From assembly GCF_019977295.1 (NCBI RefSeq), contig NZ_AP024651.1, forward strand, positions 1,860,001 through 1,924,000: a stretch of DNA of 64,000 nt, written 5' to 3'. Positions 50,465 to 61,562 of this stretch are shown here, piece after piece. The first letter of the stretch is position 1, and the number at the start of each line of letters is the position of its first letter. The notes below the pieces were generated by a model. That model ran no database searches. It saw nothing but the letters and a program-made list of their open reading frames with translations, and was not told the DNA's origin. Made by a program: the position numbers and the translations under genes. The DNA comes from Arthrobacter sp. StoSoilB20 (GTDB taxonomy: Bacteria; Actinomycetota; Actinomycetes; Actinomycetales; Micrococcaceae).

Positions 50465-51955
50465 ATGATTGCACTTACTGCGGCGGAGATCGCCGACCTC
50501 ACCCATGGCCGATTGACCGGAGCAGCGGACGTCGTGCCCACCTCCGTCGTCACTGATTCGCGGGAAGCGACGCCCGGTTCCCTGTATGTGGCCAAGCGCG
50601 GCGAACACGCCGACGGCCACGATTTCGTCGCTGCTGCTTTCGAACGTGGCGCCGTCCTGGTTCTTGCCGAGCGTGAAGTCACCGATGTCGCTGGAAGCCC
50701 GTTCCCCGCCGTCGTGGTTGATGACGCCGTCCTGGCCATGGGCGCGTTGGCTGCTGAGAGCGTCCGGCGCATCAGGGCCGAACGTGCCCAGCACGGCGAG
50801 GACTTCACCGTCATCGGCATCACCGGCTCGGCGGGTAAGACCACCACCAAGGATCTCCTGGCCGGAGTGCTTTCCGCGGCCGGCAAGACCGTGGCCCCGC
50901 AGGGCTCCTACAACGGCGAGGTGGGCGTCCCGCTGACGGTTTTCGCTGCTGACGCCCAAACCCGTTACCTGGTCATCGAAATGGGTGCCACTGGACTGGG
51001 GCACATCAAGTACCTCGCGGACATGGTCAAGCCGGACATCGGTGTTGTCCTGGTAGTCGGCACTGCGCATGCTGGTGAATTCGGTGGAGTCGAAAACATC
51101 GCCAAGACCAAGGGCGAACTCGTAGAAGCGCTCACTGAGCACGGTACAGCTGTGATCAACCTCGACGACGCCCGGGTTTCGGCCATGCGAAGCCGGACCA
51201 ACGCCAAAGTCCTGGGTTTCACATCTTCACCGGCGACCACCGAGGAAGTCGAAGCCCGCAACGTTGTAGTCAACGGCCAGGGATTCCCTGAATTTGATCT
51301 TGTACTCCCCGACGGCGGACCGGCGGTCCAGGTGCGAAGCCGGCTGATCGGCGCTCATCACGTCACCAACCTGCTGGCCGCTGCGGCAGCCGCCTTCGCC
51401 GCAGGTATCCCGGCAACAGCCATTGCCACCTCCCTGAGCTCACAGTCGGCGGCCAGCCGCTGGCGCATGGAGCGGACGGAACGCGCCGACGGCGTGACCA
51501 TCATCAACGACGCCTATAACGCCAATCCTGAATCGATGCGGGCCGCGCTGCGGACCCTGGCCGACCTTGGACAGGGCAGAAGGACCTGGGCTGTCCTGGG
51601 CGCCATGCTTGAGCTGGGGGAGGACTCCATCCGCGAGCACACATCAGTAGGCACGCAGGTGGTCCGCTTGAACATCTCACGGCTGGTGGTGGTGGGACGC
51701 GAAGCACGGGCCCTCTACATCTCTGCCATCCAGGAAGGATCCTGGGGAGATGAATGTTCGTTCACCGAAACTGTGGAAGAAGCCTACGAGCTCCTTCAGA
51801 ACGAGCTCGAACCCGGTGACCTGGTGCTGTTCAAATCCTCCAACGGCGTGGGGCTGCGGCATTTGGGTGATCGGATAGCATTACCTCCACGGGCCGAGCC
51901 CACCGGAGACAACGCAGCCGGCACGGCTGCAAGCGAAGGGAACGAGCTGCTGTGA
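50465..51955 (+). CDS. murF: UDP-MurNAc-tripeptide--D-Ala-D-Ala ligase
   Basis: The 496-residue Mur ligase joins D-Ala-D-Ala to the tripeptide in the cytosol. The ATP-binding ITGSAGKTT is at 119-127, [10 protein letters not shown] and [11 protein letters not shown] are further ligase signatures. It starts six bases after murE and overlaps mraY by four, so expression is coupled. The C-terminal 25 residues are an unconserved polar tail. Confidence 0.95.
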   Translation: MIALTAAEIADLTHGRLTGAADVVPTSVVTDSREATPGSLYVAKRGEHADGHDFVAAAFERGAVLVLAEREVTDVAGSPFPAVVVDDAVLAMGALAAESVRRIRAERAQHGEDFTVIGITGSAGKTTTKDLLAGVLSAAGKTVAPQGSYNGEVGVPLTVFAADAQTRYLVIEMGATGLGHIKYLADMVKPDIGVVLVVGTAHAGEFGGVENIAKTKGELVEALTEHGTAVINLDDARVSAMRSRTNAKVLGFTSSPATTEEVEARNVVVNGQGFPEFDLVLPDGGPAVQVRSRLIGAHHVTNLLAAAAAAFAAGIPATAIATSLSSQSAASRWRMERTERADGVTIINDAYNANPESMRAALRTLADLGQGRRTWAVLGAMLELGEDSIREHTSVGTQVVRLNISRLVVVGREARALYISAIQEGSWGDECSFTETVEEAYELLQNELEPGDLVLFKSSNGVGLRHLGDRIALPPRAEPTGDNAAGTAASEGNELL

Positions 51956-53061
51956 TTGCACTTTTGATCGGCGCCGGCGTCGCCCTTCTGGTGGCCCTGA
52001 TAGGGACACCCCTGTTCATCAGGTTCCTCGTGGCCAAGAGCTACGGGCAATTCATCCGTGACGACGGGCCAACATCGCACCACACCAAGCGGGGAACCCC
52101 CACCATGGGCGGAACTGTGGTGGTTGCCGCTGTCCTGATCAGCTACTTCGTAACGCACCTGATCATGTGGATGATGAACCCACGCTCCCCAGGACCTTCC
52201 GCGTCCGGGCTTCTCCTGCTCTTCCTGATGGTGGGCATGGGCTTCGTTGGCTTCCTGGATGACTACATCAAGATTTCCAACAAGCGAAGCCTGGGGCTCA
52301 ACGCCCGTGCCAAGCTGATCCTCCAAGCCGCGGTGGGAATCATTTTCGCCGTCCTGGTCCTGCAATTCCCCAACGAGGACGGGTTGCGTCCGGCATCCAC
52401 CCAGATCTCCCTGGTCCGTGACATCCCGTGGCTGGACCTGGCCTTCGGGGGAACAGTGCTCGGTGCGATCCTTTTCATCGTGTGGTCCAACCTGATCATC
52501 ACCGCCGCCACCAACGGCGTAAACCTGACTGACGGCCTGGACGGGCTTGCTGCGGGCGCCTCCATCATGGTTTTTGGTGCCTACACCATCATGGGTATCT
52601 GGCAGAACAACCAGGCCTGTGGATCCCCGCGGGAGGCCGGCAGCGGTTGCTACCAGGTGCGGGATCCCATGGATCTGGCCCTGTTGGCCGCGATCCTCAG
52701 TGCCGCTTTGGTGGGCTTCCTCTGGTGGAACACTTCGCCGGCAAAGATCTTCATGGGGGACACCGGCTCGCTGGCGATCGGCGGCGCTGTGGCAGCATTT
52801 GCCATCTTGTCCCGCACGGAACTCCTGCTTGCTTTCATCGGAGGCCTCTTCGTCCTGATCACCCTTTCGGTGATCATCCAAGTGGGCTTCTTCAAGCTCA
52901 GTGGCGGCAAGCGTGTGTTCAAGATGGCACCGCTCCAGCACCACTTTGAACTGAAGGGCTGGGCAGAAGTCACAGTGGTGGTCCGCTTCTGGATCCTTGC
53001 AGGCCTCTTCGTAGCCGCCGGCCTCGGAATTTTCTACGCTGAATGGGTGGTACTGCTGTGA
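51952..53061 (+). CDS. mraY: Phospho-MurNAc-pentapeptide translocase
   Basis: The 369-residue integral membrane enzyme transfers phospho-MurNAc-pentapeptide to undecaprenyl phosphate, making lipid I. About ten membrane helices are predicted. Conserved motifs include GTPTMGG near 48-54, the catalytic pair Asp103-Asp104 in [18 protein letters not shown], and the QHHFE histidine motif near residue 320. GTG 51952 overlaps the murF stop (GTGA). Confidence 0.96.
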   Translation: MIALLIGAGVALLVALIGTPLFIRFLVAKSYGQFIRDDGPTSHHTKRGTPTMGGTVVVAAVLISYFVTHLIMWMMNPRSPGPSASGLLLLFLMVGMGFVGFLDDYIKISNKRSLGLNARAKLILQAAVGIIFAVLVLQFPNEDGLRPASTQISLVRDIPWLDLAFGGTVLGAILFIVWSNLIITAATNGVNLTDGLDGLAAGASIMVFGAYTIMGIWQNNQACGSPREAGSGCYQVRDPMDLALLAAILSAALVGFLWWNTSPAKIFMGDTGSLAIGGAVAAFAILSRTELLLAFIGGLFVLITLSVIIQVGFFKLSGGKRVFKMAPLQHHFELKGWAEVTVVVRFWILAGLFVAAGLGIFYAEWVVLL

Positions 53062-54632
53062 ACGGAAGCCCGGAGACGACGTCGTCCGTCACGGACAGGC
53101 TCAAAGGACTCACAAGCTGGGACGCTGACTGGAACGGCCTGCGGGTGGTGGTCACGGGAATCGGTGTGTCCGGCTTCTCGGCAGCGGACACCCTGATCGA
53201 GCTTGGCGCCAAAGTAGTGGTCGTAGATGCCGCCACCACCGCCAAGGCCAAAGCCCAGGCGGACACCTTGAAAATCGTTGGTGCCGTGGACGTACTGCTG
53301 GGCGAACAAGCCGTCAGCGCCCTGCCCTTGATCGAGGACGCTTTGCCCGATCTTGTGGTCACCTCGCCGGGCTGGCGCCCTGACCAAGCTCTCCTGGCTG
53401 CCGCCAGGCGCAAGCACATTGCTGTCTGGGGAGACGTTGAGCTGGCGTGGCGGCTCCGCGTCCGAGAGGGACGCAAGACGGCGGATTGGCTCACCATCAC
53501 CGGCACCAACGGCAAAACCACCACCGTGGGCATGACCGAATCCATGCTGCAGGCGGCCGGGCTCAAGGCCATCGCGGTAGGAAATGTAGGAACGCCCATC
53601 CTGGACGCTCTCAGGGATCCTGTGGACTATGACGCCTTCGCCGTCGAACTCTCCAGCTTCCAGCTCCACTGGAGCCACTCCTTGTCCCCGGTGGCCAGTG
53701 TTTGCCTCAACGTGGCCGAAGACCACGTGGATTGGCACGGATCCTACGCCTCCTACCTGGCGGACAAAGCCAAGGTGTATGAGAACACCCAAAAGGCGGC
53801 CGTCTACAACGCTGAGCAGATCGAAACTGAACGCATGGTGGAGAACGCAGATGTGGTGGAAGGGTGCCGTGCCATCGGGTTCACCACCAACACACCGGCC
53901 ATCAGCATGCTGGGGGTAGTGGACGGGCTGCTGGTTGACCGCGCCTTCATCGCCGAGCGCAAGGACTCCGCAGCCGAGCTGGCCTCCATGGCCGACCTCG
54001 GACCTGTTGCCCCGCGGCATATGGTCGCCAATGCACTTGCTGCAGCAGCCCTGGTGCGCGCCTATGGCGTCGAGCCGGCAGCGGTCAAGCAGGGCCTCAT
54101 CAGCTACCTGCCCGGCGCCCACCGCATCCAGCTGGTGGCCAAGCAGAATGAGGTCCTTTGGATCAATGACTCAAAGGCCACCAATCCCCATGCCGCGTCG
54201 GCCGCGTTGTCTTCCTTCCAACAGGTTGTCTGGATAGCAGGGGGACTGTCCAAGGGGGTCAACTATGACGACCTCGTCAAAGAACATGCACCCCGGCTCA
54301 AGGCTGTGGTGCTGATAGGTACCGATACCGAAGCGCTGGAAGGCTCCCTCCAGCGACACGCGCCCGATGTCCCGGTGATAGCCCAGCCGAAGGGCGACAC
54401 TGAAGAGGTGCAGACCGCAGCCGGCAACGCCGCTTCGCCTATCTACGGCGAAGCAATCATGGCCCAGGCCGTGGCGTCGGCGGCCCAACTTGCCGCGCCG
54501 GGGGACACCGTCCTGATGGCGCCCGCGGCTGCATCCATGGATCAGTTCTCTTCCTACGCTCACCGCGGCGATGCTTTCGTCCAGGCAGTTCGCGAGCTTG
54601 TGGAAGGGCAGGCACCGACCACCGAGGAGTAA
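53058..54632 (+). CDS. murD: UDP-MurNAc-L-Ala--D-Glu ligase
   Basis: The 524-residue Mur ligase adds D-glutamate. GTNGKTT is at 149-155, with the N-terminal Rossmann-type [10 protein letters not shown] near 34-43 that binds UDP and a C-terminal [11 protein letters not shown] signature. I prefer GTG 53058, which overlaps the mraY stop as GTGA. ATG 53043 in the same frame would add five residues. Length is slightly above the roughly 450-500 typical value because of a 25-residue N-terminal lead. Confidence 0.94.
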   Translation: MNGSPETTSSVTDRLKGLTSWDADWNGLRVVVTGIGVSGFSAADTLIELGAKVVVVDAATTAKAKAQADTLKIVGAVDVLLGEQAVSALPLIEDALPDLVVTSPGWRPDQALLAAARRKHIAVWGDVELAWRLRVREGRKTADWLTITGTNGKTTTVGMTESMLQAAGLKAIAVGNVGTPILDALRDPVDYDAFAVELSSFQLHWSHSLSPVASVCLNVAEDHVDWHGSYASYLADKAKVYENTQKAAVYNAEQIETERMVENADVVEGCRAIGFTTNTPAISMLGVVDGLLVDRAFIAERKDSAAELASMADLGPVAPRHMVANALAAAALVRAYGVEPAAVKQGLISYLPGAHRIQLVAKQNEVLWINDSKATNPHAASAALSSFQQVVWIAGGLSKGVNYDDLVKEHAPRLKAVVLIGTDTEALEGSLQRHAPDVPVIAQPKGDTEEVQTAAGNAASPIYGEAIMAQAVASAAQLAAPGDTVLMAPAAASMDQFSSYAHRGDAFVQAVRELVEGQAPTTEE

Positions 54633-54634
54633 CA

Positions 54635-55936
54635 ATGGTCAGCACGCCCACCCGCACCCGCGGTAAAGACCCCCGGGACGGGAAACCCAAGGCTCCGGCC
54701 AAACCGGGCAAGAAGCCTTCAGGGCTCCGCGGACACCTGCGCAACTTTTGGGACAGTCTTGAAGGCAAGGACAAAGCGCCCAACAGTTCCACGTACTACC
54801 TCATCCTCGGCTGTGCCCTGGCGCTCACTGCCATTGGCATCATGATGGTGCTGTCCGCCTCAAGTGTCGAGGCCATCTCCGAAGGGAAATCCCCCTACGC
54901 GGATGCCCTGAAGCAAGCCATGTTCGGCGTCGTCGGCCTGATTGCGATGTACGTCATCTCCCGGACCAACGTGAACTGGATGAAAAGGCTGTCCTGGTGG
55001 GCACTCGGAGCGGTTCTGGTGCTTCTGGTCCTGGTCCAGGTGATGGGCAACACCGTCAACGGCAACAAGAACTGGATCGACATTGGCGGGATAACCCTCC
55101 AGCCTTCCGAGATGTCCAAGCTGATCCTTTGTATCTGGATCGCTGCGGTTCTGGCGCGCAAGCAAAAACTCCTCCACCGCTGGTGGCACGTCATCATTCC
55201 CGTAGTGCCGGGAGCCGGCATGGTCATCGCTTTGGTGATGCTGGGCAACGACCTCGGGACTGTCATCGTCATCGCAGCCATCACAGCTGCGGGACTCTAC
55301 TTTGCGGGTGTGCCTGGGCGGATGCTGGCCATCGCCGGCATCATTGGAGCCGCAGGTGCCGTGTTGGGGACCATCAGCAGTACCAACAGGATCTGCCGCA
55401 TCACCTCCTGGCTGGGAACAGCCTCCCAGACTTGTACTGACCAATTCGATTTCGATTTCCAATCAACCAACGGCATGTATGGGCTGGCACAGGGGAGCTG
55501 GACCGGCCTGGGCCTTGGGCAAAGCCGCCAGAAGTACAACTGGCTCCCCGAGGCCCACAACGACTTCATCTTCGCCATCATCGGAGAGGAACTCGGCCTG
55601 GTGGGGACCCTGGTGGTCCTGATCCTTTTTGCCATCCTCGGCATCGCTATTTTCCGGGTAGTGGTCCGGCAGACCGACCCGTTCCAGCGCACCCTTGCCG
55701 GTGGCATCATGGTGTGGCTGTTGGGCCAGGCAAGCATGAACATGGCGGTCGTCACGCAGCTTCTCCCCGTGGTGGGTGTGCCGCTTCCGTTTATCTCCTA
55801 CGGAGGTTCGGCACTAATCATGTCGCTCTGCGGTATCGGCGTAGTCTTGTCTTTGGCCAGGGGCCAGTTACCGCCTCAGCAGCGTCCCCGTTTCCTGCCC
55901 CGCCGTTCTCCGAAAACCGCACGAAAGCGTACCTAG
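54635..55936 (+). CDS. ftsW: Septal peptidoglycan glycosyltransferase FtsW (SEDS family)
   Basis: The 433-residue SEDS protein has about ten membrane helices after a basic 50-residue cytosolic N-terminus and polymerises lipid II at the septum with FtsI. Conserved stretches are GITLQPSEMSKL, the EAHNDFIFAIIGEELGLVG region with the conserved Glu, and the loop GVPLPFISYGGSAL. GAGGAGT precedes the ATG, two bases after the murD stop. The highly basic C-terminus (RRSPKTARKRT) may contact DNA, lipid or division partners. Confidence 0.95.
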   Translation: MVSTPTRTRGKDPRDGKPKAPAKPGKKPSGLRGHLRNFWDSLEGKDKAPNSSTYYLILGCALALTAIGIMMVLSASSVEAISEGKSPYADALKQAMFGVVGLIAMYVISRTNVNWMKRLSWWALGAVLVLLVLVQVMGNTVNGNKNWIDIGGITLQPSEMSKLILCIWIAAVLARKQKLLHRWWHVIIPVVPGAGMVIALVMLGNDLGTVIVIAAITAAGLYFAGVPGRMLAIAGIIGAAGAVLGTISSTNRICRITSWLGTASQTCTDQFDFDFQSTNGMYGLAQGSWTGLGLGQSRQKYNWLPEAHNDFIFAIIGEELGLVGTLVVLILFAILGIAIFRVVVRQTDPFQRTLAGGIMVWLLGQASMNMAVVTQLLPVVGVPLPFISYGGSALIMSLCGIGVVLSLARGQLPPQQRPRFLPRRSPKTARKRT

Positions 55937-55942
55937 CACTTC

Positions 55943-57061
55943 ATGACTCCTGACTCCCGCAACGCGTCCAAGCCTTTGTCCGTCGTCCTTGCCGGCGGCG
56001 GTACTGCAGGGCACGTCAGCCCGCTGCTGGCCATCGCCGATGCCATCAAGGACAAGCGTCCGGAGGCTGCCATCCTGGCTGTAGGCACGCCGTCGGGCAT
56101 GGAAACGCGGCTCATACCGGCAGCCGGCTACGAACTCGCCACCATCGACAGGGTGCCGTTTCCGCGGCGGCCCTCCGTGGACCTCATCAAACTGCCCGGG
56201 CGATTGTGGTCCGCAGTCTCCCAAGCCCGGCGGATCCTGGAAGATGCCAAGGCTGACGTCCTGGTCGGTGTGGGCGGGTATGTCTGCACTCCCATGTACC
56301 TCGCCGCCCGCAAGCTGGGCATCCCCGTGGTGATCCACGAAGCCAATATGAAGGCAGGCTTGGCCAACCGGGTGGGGGCGCGGTTCAGCAACCATGTAGC
56401 GGTGGCATTCGCCGGCACCCGGTTGCGGGGAGCCCGGCACGTCGGCATGCCCATGCGCCGGGCCATCTCCGGCCTCCACAGAGCACAGGCCGCACCCCGT
56501 GCCAAGGAAGCCCTGGGCCTGGATCCGGACCGTCCGGCATTGATCGTCACCGGTGGTTCCTCAGGTGCCTTGAGCATCAACCGATCCATCGCTGCGGCCC
56601 TGCCGGCCTTGGCGGCCGCAGGGATTCAAACCCTGCACATTACCGGCAACGGGAAAGCCGTACTCGATGAGCACGGCACGCTCCTGGCCGCCGAAGGCTA
56701 CCGCCAGGTGGAATATGTGGACGGCATGGAAAATGTCTACGCTGCGGCCGATGTCCTGCTGGCCCGCGCCGGGGCCGGAACCGTCAGCGAAGTTGCTGCC
56801 GTGGGAGTTCCGGCTGTCTTTGTCCCGCTGCCCATCGGCAACGGGGAACAAGCACTGAATGCTGCGCCGTTGGTCAATGCAGGCGGAGCACTTCTGGTGG
56901 AGGACAAAGACCTCAACCCTGAGTGGCTTGAAAGGGAGCTCATCCCGTTGATCTCGGACCGCAAGCGTCTCGAAGACATGGCCGCCAAATCCGAAGCACT
57001 TGGTATAAGAAACGCCGATCAGCGCATGGCTGATCTTGTCCTGGAAGCGGTATCCGCATGA
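55943..57061 (+). CDS. murG: Lipid II synthase, GlcNAc transferase
   Basis: The 372-residue GT-B glycosyltransferase adds GlcNAc to lipid I at the inner membrane face. [10 protein letters not shown] is at 18-27, and the C-domain shows [11 protein letters not shown] and the donor-binding [23 protein letters not shown]. The ATG is six bases after the ftsW stop and its end overlaps murC by four bases. Confidence 0.95.
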   Translation: MTPDSRNASKPLSVVLAGGGTAGHVSPLLAIADAIKDKRPEAAILAVGTPSGMETRLIPAAGYELATIDRVPFPRRPSVDLIKLPGRLWSAVSQARRILEDAKADVLVGVGGYVCTPMYLAARKLGIPVVIHEANMKAGLANRVGARFSNHVAVAFAGTRLRGARHVGMPMRRAISGLHRAQAAPRAKEALGLDPDRPALIVTGGSSGALSINRSIAAALPALAAAGIQTLHITGNGKAVLDEHGTLLAAEGYRQVEYVDGMENVYAAADVLLARAGAGTVSEVAAVGVPAVFVPLPIGNGEQALNAAPLVNAGGALLVEDKDLNPEWLERELIPLISDRKRLEDMAAKSEALGIRNADQRMADLVLEAVSA

Positions 57062-58440
57062 CCACCAGCATCGCCCCCCTCGAGTCCTTGGGCCGCGTCC
57101 ATTTCATTGGCATCGGCGGTGTGGGCATGTCCGCGGTCGCCCGGATCATGGTGGCCCGCGGCGTGCCCGTCAGCGGCAGTGATGCCAAGGACCTGCCGGT
57201 CATGCACGACCTCTCTTCGGCAGGGGCCCGCATCGCGGTGGGATACCACCAAGACAACCTGGCCGACGCCCAGACGATCGTGGCAGGTTCAGCCATCCGC
57301 GCCGACAATCCGGAGCTCGCCGCAGCCAGGGCCGCCGGGCTCCCCGTGCTGCACCGTTCCGAAGCGCTGGCAGCCACGATGGCAGGCCACCGCGTGGTAA
57401 CAGTGGCCGGTACCCATGGGAAGTCCACCACTACGTCCATGATTGCGGTGCTGCTCAAGGAAGCCGGGGTTGACCCTTCCTTTGCCATTGGGGCAAACGT
57501 CCCGGCGTTGGGCGTAAACGCAGCCCATGGAGAGTCGGAGATTTTTGTTGCCGAGGCGGACGAGTCGGACGGTTCCTTCCTCAACTACCGGCCGTTGATC
57601 GCCGTCGTGACAAATGTCGAAGCCGACCATCTGGACCACTACGGAACGCCGGAAGCCGTCTTCGCCTCTTTTGACAGCTTTGCTGCCCTCCTTCCCGCGG
57701 AAGGCCTTCTCCTGGCCTGTGCCGACGACGCCGGGGCCCGCGCGCTGGCCGAACGGACCCGGGCCAAGCGAACCACGCGCGTCCTGACGTACGGGACCTC
57801 CGACGACGCCGATGTACGGCTTTTCGACGGCGGCCCGGGTGAGGTTTCCATCGCGGTCGGGTCAGGCGTCCATCCTGACCCCCACAAGGTTGAACTCCAG
57901 GTTCCCGGACGCCACAACGCCCTGAACGCAGCGGCCGCGTTCGCGGTCGCCGTCGAGCTTGGCGTGGAACCGGAAGCTGCCGCAGCAGCGCTCGGCCATT
58001 TCACCGGTGCTTCGCGGCGGTTTGAACTCAAGGGCCAGGGCAGGGGAGTACGGGTCTATGACGACTACGCCCACCACCCCACGGAGGTCCGGGCTGCGTT
58101 GTCCGCGGCCCGATCGGTAGCAGGCGGCAGTAAAGTCCACGTCCTGTTCCAGCCCCACTTGTTCTCGCGGACGCGTGAATTCGCCAAGGAGTTTGCCTCC
58201 GCGTTGGACGCAGCGGATACCGCCTTGATCCTGGACATCTATCCTGCCCGCGAGGACCCCATTCCGGGTGTCACCAGTGCGCTGATCGCCGATCAGCTGG
58301 CCACAGGGCGGTTGGTCTCGGCCGGCGAGGCAGTGGAAGTTCTGACAGGCGCCGCCCGCGACGGTGACGTGGTCCTGACCGTAGGAGCAGGTGACGTCAC
58401 AGCTTACGGGCCAGTGATCGTGGAGGCCCTGGGTGGCTAG
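57058..58440 (+). CDS. murC: UDP-MurNAc--L-alanine ligase
   Basis: The 460-residue Mur ligase adds the first stem-peptide residue. It has the N-terminal [14 protein letters not shown] motif, ATP-binding AGTHGKSTT at 117-125, and [11 protein letters not shown]. Its ATG overlaps murG (ATGA) and its end overlaps ftsQ by eight bases. murB and ddl, which follow murC in some bacteria, are absent here. Confidence 0.95.
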   Translation: MTTSIAPLESLGRVHFIGIGGVGMSAVARIMVARGVPVSGSDAKDLPVMHDLSSAGARIAVGYHQDNLADAQTIVAGSAIRADNPELAAARAAGLPVLHRSEALAATMAGHRVVTVAGTHGKSTTTSMIAVLLKEAGVDPSFAIGANVPALGVNAAHGESEIFVAEADESDGSFLNYRPLIAVVTNVEADHLDHYGTPEAVFASFDSFAALLPAEGLLLACADDAGARALAERTRAKRTTRVLTYGTSDDADVRLFDGGPGEVSIAVGSGVHPDPHKVELQVPGRHNALNAAAAFAVAVELGVEPEAAAAALGHFTGASRRFELKGQGRGVRVYDDYAHHPTEVRAALSAARSVAGGSKVHVLFQPHLFSRTREFAKEFASALDAADTALILDIYPAREDPIPGVTSALIADQLATGRLVSAGEAVEVLTGAARDGDVVLTVGAGDVTAYGPVIVEALGG

Positions 58441-59374
58441 CACCCGAAAGCCGACGTACAGGCCAGGGCCGGACTCCCGGCCCGGTGCAGCGCGTCCGGG
58501 TTCGGCGCGGGTGGGTTCCCCGCGGGCAGGCGACAAGGCTGAACCGGAGGCCGTCATCAGCGCCCAGCGGTCCCTGGAACCGGAGCGGACTACCGCCACG
58601 GCCAAGCAGTCAGTGGCAACAGGCAAAGCCGCGGCTTCAGCCGGGAGCCCGGACAACGTCATCGTCTTTCCGGAGCCGAAGGGGCGGCGCCGGCGTCGAC
58701 TCGTGCTGTGGACACTTTCCATAGTGGCCGCCGTGGTGGCTGCCGTGATTGCCGGAGCCATCTTTTCGCCGGCGTTGGCGGTCCGGACCATTACGGTTGA
58801 CGGCACCACGTTATTGACTCCGCAGGACGTCGAAAAAGCCCTGTCGGGCCTGGACGGCAAGCCGCTGCCGCAGGTCAGTGAAGAAGAGATCAACGAACTG
58901 TTGAAGCCACTGGTGCAGGTCCGCTCCGCCACGATGGAGGCCAGGCCACCCTCGGAGTTGCTGGTGCATGTCAACGAACGCGTTCCAGTTGCCTTGCTGA
59001 AGCAGGGCGACTCTTACGTGATGGTGGACGTGGACGGCGTGCAGCTCGGGGCCACCAAGGACCAGTCGGCAGTGGCGTTGCCTTTAATCGACGCCGGGGC
59101 AGGATCCACCAATACTGAGTTGTTCAAGGCCATCGCAGCGGTGCTGGATACCTTGCCCACCGATGTCCGTGCCAAAATGTCAACTGCCTCGGCAGCCTCC
59201 GCGGACGCCGTGCAGCTGAAGTTGGTGGATGGAAAGACGGTAGTGTGGGGCAATGCCGAGGACAAGGAACTGAAGGCGAAGGCACTTGAAGCGCTGCTCA
59301 AGATGCCTGCGGACCCAAAGGTTCCAGTGAGTGTTTACGACGTAAGCGTTCCGCGGCATCCATTCACCAAATAA
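58433..59374 (+). CDS. ftsQ: Cell division protein FtsQ
   Basis: The 313-residue protein has a long basic, Pro/Arg-rich cytosolic N-terminus (about 1-88), one membrane helix (about 90-112), an extracellular POTRA domain (about 116-185) and a FtsQ beta domain. It scaffolds FtsL and FtsB-like proteins and FtsI at the septum. GTG 58433 overlaps the murC end. The cytosolic part is longer than in E. coli, as in other actinobacteria. Confidence 0.93.
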   Translation: MASTRKPTYRPGPDSRPGAARPGSARVGSPRAGDKAEPEAVISAQRSLEPERTTATAKQSVATGKAAASAGSPDNVIVFPEPKGRRRRRLVLWTLSIVAAVVAAVIAGAIFSPALAVRTITVDGTTLLTPQDVEKALSGLDGKPLPQVSEEEINELLKPLVQVRSATMEARPPSELLVHVNERVPVALLKQGDSYVMVDVDGVQLGATKDQSAVALPLIDAGAGSTNTELFKAIAAVLDTLPTDVRAKMSTASAASADAVQLKLVDGKTVVWGNAEDKELKAKALEALLKMPADPKVPVSVYDVSVPRHPFTK

Positions 59375-59492
59375 GCAGCTTTGAGAACGTAACCTGCGGC
59401 CGTCGGTGGCCTTATTTCGCGACAATCACACGACACGCGCAAGCGGAGATTGCATGTGCGAACCATAGGAAATACCGTCGCAGTAGAGTTAC

Positions 59493-59529
59493 TTGACATA
59501 ACTATAACCTTCAACTAGAGGGTTAAGGT
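59493..59529 (+). promoter_or_regulatory. ftsZ promoter region with FtsR-like inverted repeat
   Basis: TTGACA (59493-59498) is a good -35 candidate and TATAAC (59503-59508) resembles a -10. The dyad ACCTTCAAC/GGTTAAGGT (59507-59515, 59521-59529; 7 of 9 paired positions) overlaps the region. In C. glutamicum FtsR activates ftsZ from its promoter, and ftsR is encoded at 21791. Which hexamers are used is not certain. Confidence 0.65.
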
Positions 59530-59590
59530 CCAAGAATTCAAGTTGGACTCGATCAGTTTCGCTATAGGACACAAGCAAGGGGCACGAAAC

Positions 59591-60811
59591 GTGGCAGCAC
59601 CGCAGAATTACTTGGCCGTCATCAAGGTCGTCGGCATCGGCGGCGGTGGCGTGAACGCAGTCAACCGCATGATCGAGGTGGGCCTTCGGGGCGTCGAGTT
59701 CATCGCCATCAACACGGACGCGCAGGCGCTGCTCATGAGTGACGCAGACGTCAAGCTCGACGTCGGACGTGAGCTCACGCGTGGCCTCGGCGCCGGCGCA
59801 AACCCCGAGGTAGGCAAGCAGGCCGCCGAGGACCACGCCGACGAGATCGAAGAAGTTCTCCGCGGTGCCGACATGGTCTTCGTGACCGCAGGCGAAGGAG
59901 GCGGCACCGGAACTGGTGGCGCTCCTGTGGTGGCCCGCATCGCCCGTTCGCTCGGCGCCCTGACCATCGGTGTGGTGACCCGCCCGTTCACCTTCGAGGG
60001 CCGTCGTCGTGCAGGCTCGGCCGAGGCCGGCATCGACGCCCTGCGCGATGAAGTCGACACCCTGATCGTCATCCCCAATGACCGCCTCCTGTCCATCAGC
60101 GATCGCAACGTCTCCGTCCTTGATGCCTTCCGTTCCGCGGACCAGGTGCTCCTTTCCGGTGTCCAGGGCATCACGGACCTCATCACCACCCCGGGCCTGA
60201 TCAACCTCGACTTTGCCGACGTCAAGTCCGTCATGCAGGGTGCCGGTTCGGCCCTGATGGGCATTGGCTCCGCCCGTGGCGAAGACCGTGCGGTCAAGGC
60301 CGCCGAACTGGCAATCGCCTCCCCGCTCCTGGAAGCTTCCATTGACGGTGCCCACGGCGTCCTCCTCTCCATCCAGGGCGGATCGGACCTGGGCCTCTTC
60401 GAAATCAACGAGGCCGCCCGCCTGGTCCAGGAAGTGGCTCACCCCGAAGCCAACATCATCTTCGGCGCCGTCATTGACGACGCCTTGGGTGACGAAGCAC
60501 GCGTGACCGTCATTGCTGCCGGTTTTGATGACGTCAAGGCGACCTCGCCCTCCATGGACCAGTCGCGTCCTGCCCAGAACCCTGTCCCTTCGGAACGCCC
60601 CGCTGCTCCGAGCAGCGCACCCTCCAGCGCCGCTGCACCGCAGCACGCAACAGCGGGGATCGGTGCAGCCGGCCTAAGCAACTGGGGGCAGCAGCGCCCC
60701 TCTGCGCTCCCGGCCGACTCGGGCTTCGACGTCGACCTCCCGGCGGTAGTGGAGCCCGATCTTTCGGGTAGCCGTTCCGACGACCTCGACGTCCCCGACT
60801 TCCTCAAGTAA
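59591..60811 (+). CDS. ftsZ: Cell division GTPase FtsZ
   Basis: The 406-residue bacterial tubulin has the GTP-binding GGGTGTG at 103-109, the N-terminal [15 protein letters not shown] and the T7-loop region near 205. The polymerising core is followed by a Ser/Ala/Pro-rich linker and the conserved C-terminal peptide [10 protein letters not shown], which binds SepF and FtsW in actinobacteria. I chose GTG 59591, the standard start before the conserved core. It has its own promoter region, in addition to read-through from ftsQ. Confidence 0.97.
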   Translation: MAAPQNYLAVIKVVGIGGGGVNAVNRMIEVGLRGVEFIAINTDAQALLMSDADVKLDVGRELTRGLGAGANPEVGKQAAEDHADEIEEVLRGADMVFVTAGEGGGTGTGGAPVVARIARSLGALTIGVVTRPFTFEGRRRAGSAEAGIDALRDEVDTLIVIPNDRLLSISDRNVSVLDAFRSADQVLLSGVQGITDLITTPGLINLDFADVKSVMQGAGSALMGIGSARGEDRAVKAAELAIASPLLEASIDGAHGVLLSIQGGSDLGLFEINEAARLVQEVAHPEANIIFGAVIDDALGDEARVTVIAAGFDDVKATSPSMDQSRPAQNPVPSERPAAPSSAPSSAAAPQHATAGIGAAGLSNWGQQRPSALPADSGFDVDLPAVVEPDLSGSRSDDLDVPDFLK

Positions 60812-60836
60812 GCCGGGTCCCGAGAGCCGGTTTTCG

Positions 60837-61562
60837 GTGTTTTGGTGGCGGAATGAAGTCCGGCCCGGCGTTTCTGTAGCCTTCACGGATACAGGCGCCG
60901 GGAACCTGGCCCTCCATGTAGGGGACAACCCCGACGAGGTTCTGGCGCGCCGCGTTGACCTGGAGCAGGCTGCCGGGCTCGGCAGCCGTAAGTTCCAGTA
61001 CATGGATCAGGTCCATGGCAACAGGGTCGAATTCATCAAGGTACATGGGCCTGGGCCCACCGCTGATGCCATGGTTTCAGCAGTTACCACTTCCGGCGCC
61101 GGAGTGCACCCTGCGCCGCAGCCCTTGGCGGTCATGGTTGCTGACTGCGTTCCCGTGGTTTTCGTGGCGGACGGTCCCGGTGCTGATCCCGTGATCGCCG
61201 TGGCCCATGCCGGGCGTCCAGGTGTGGCCTCGGACGTCGTGACCGGGACCGTCCAGGAAATGCGCAAGCGTGGCGCGGTGGATATCAGCGCCTGGCTGGG
61301 ACCGTCCATCTGTGGCTCGTGCTACGAGGTACCCGAAAAGTTGCGTGCCGACGTCGCCGCCTTGGTTCCTGCTGCATGGTCCTCGACTTCATGGGGTACG
61401 CCGGCCCTGGACCTTCCGGCCGGTGTGAGGGCCCAACTGGCATCCTTGGACGTCAGCGTGGAGTACTCAGGGGAGTGCACGCTGGAGAACAATTCACTTT
61501 TTTCCTTCCGCCGGGACTCCCGGACGGGTCGATTTGCAGGTTTGGTGTGGACGCATGATTAG
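60837..61562 (+). CDS. pgeF: Multicopper-oxidase-like purine nucleoside phosphorylase (PgeF/YlmD/YfiH)
   Basis: The 241-residue protein belongs to the YfiH/DUF152 family, now linked to zinc-dependent purine nucleoside turnover and, in E. coli, to editing of peptidoglycan precursors. The metal-binding residues are visible in DQVHGNRVEF, MVADCVPVVF and VAHAGRPG. GTG 60837 is 25 bases after the ftsZ stop. The order ftsZ-pgeF-ylmE-sepF is widely conserved. The exact substrate here is inferred. Confidence 0.9.
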   Translation: MFWWRNEVRPGVSVAFTDTGAGNLALHVGDNPDEVLARRVDLEQAAGLGSRKFQYMDQVHGNRVEFIKVHGPGPTADAMVSAVTTSGAGVHPAPQPLAVMVADCVPVVFVADGPGADPVIAVAHAGRPGVASDVVTGTVQEMRKRGAVDISAWLGPSICGSCYEVPEKLRADVAALVPAAWSSTSWGTPALDLPAGVRAQLASLDVSVEYSGECTLENNSLFSFRRDSRTGRFAGLVWTHD

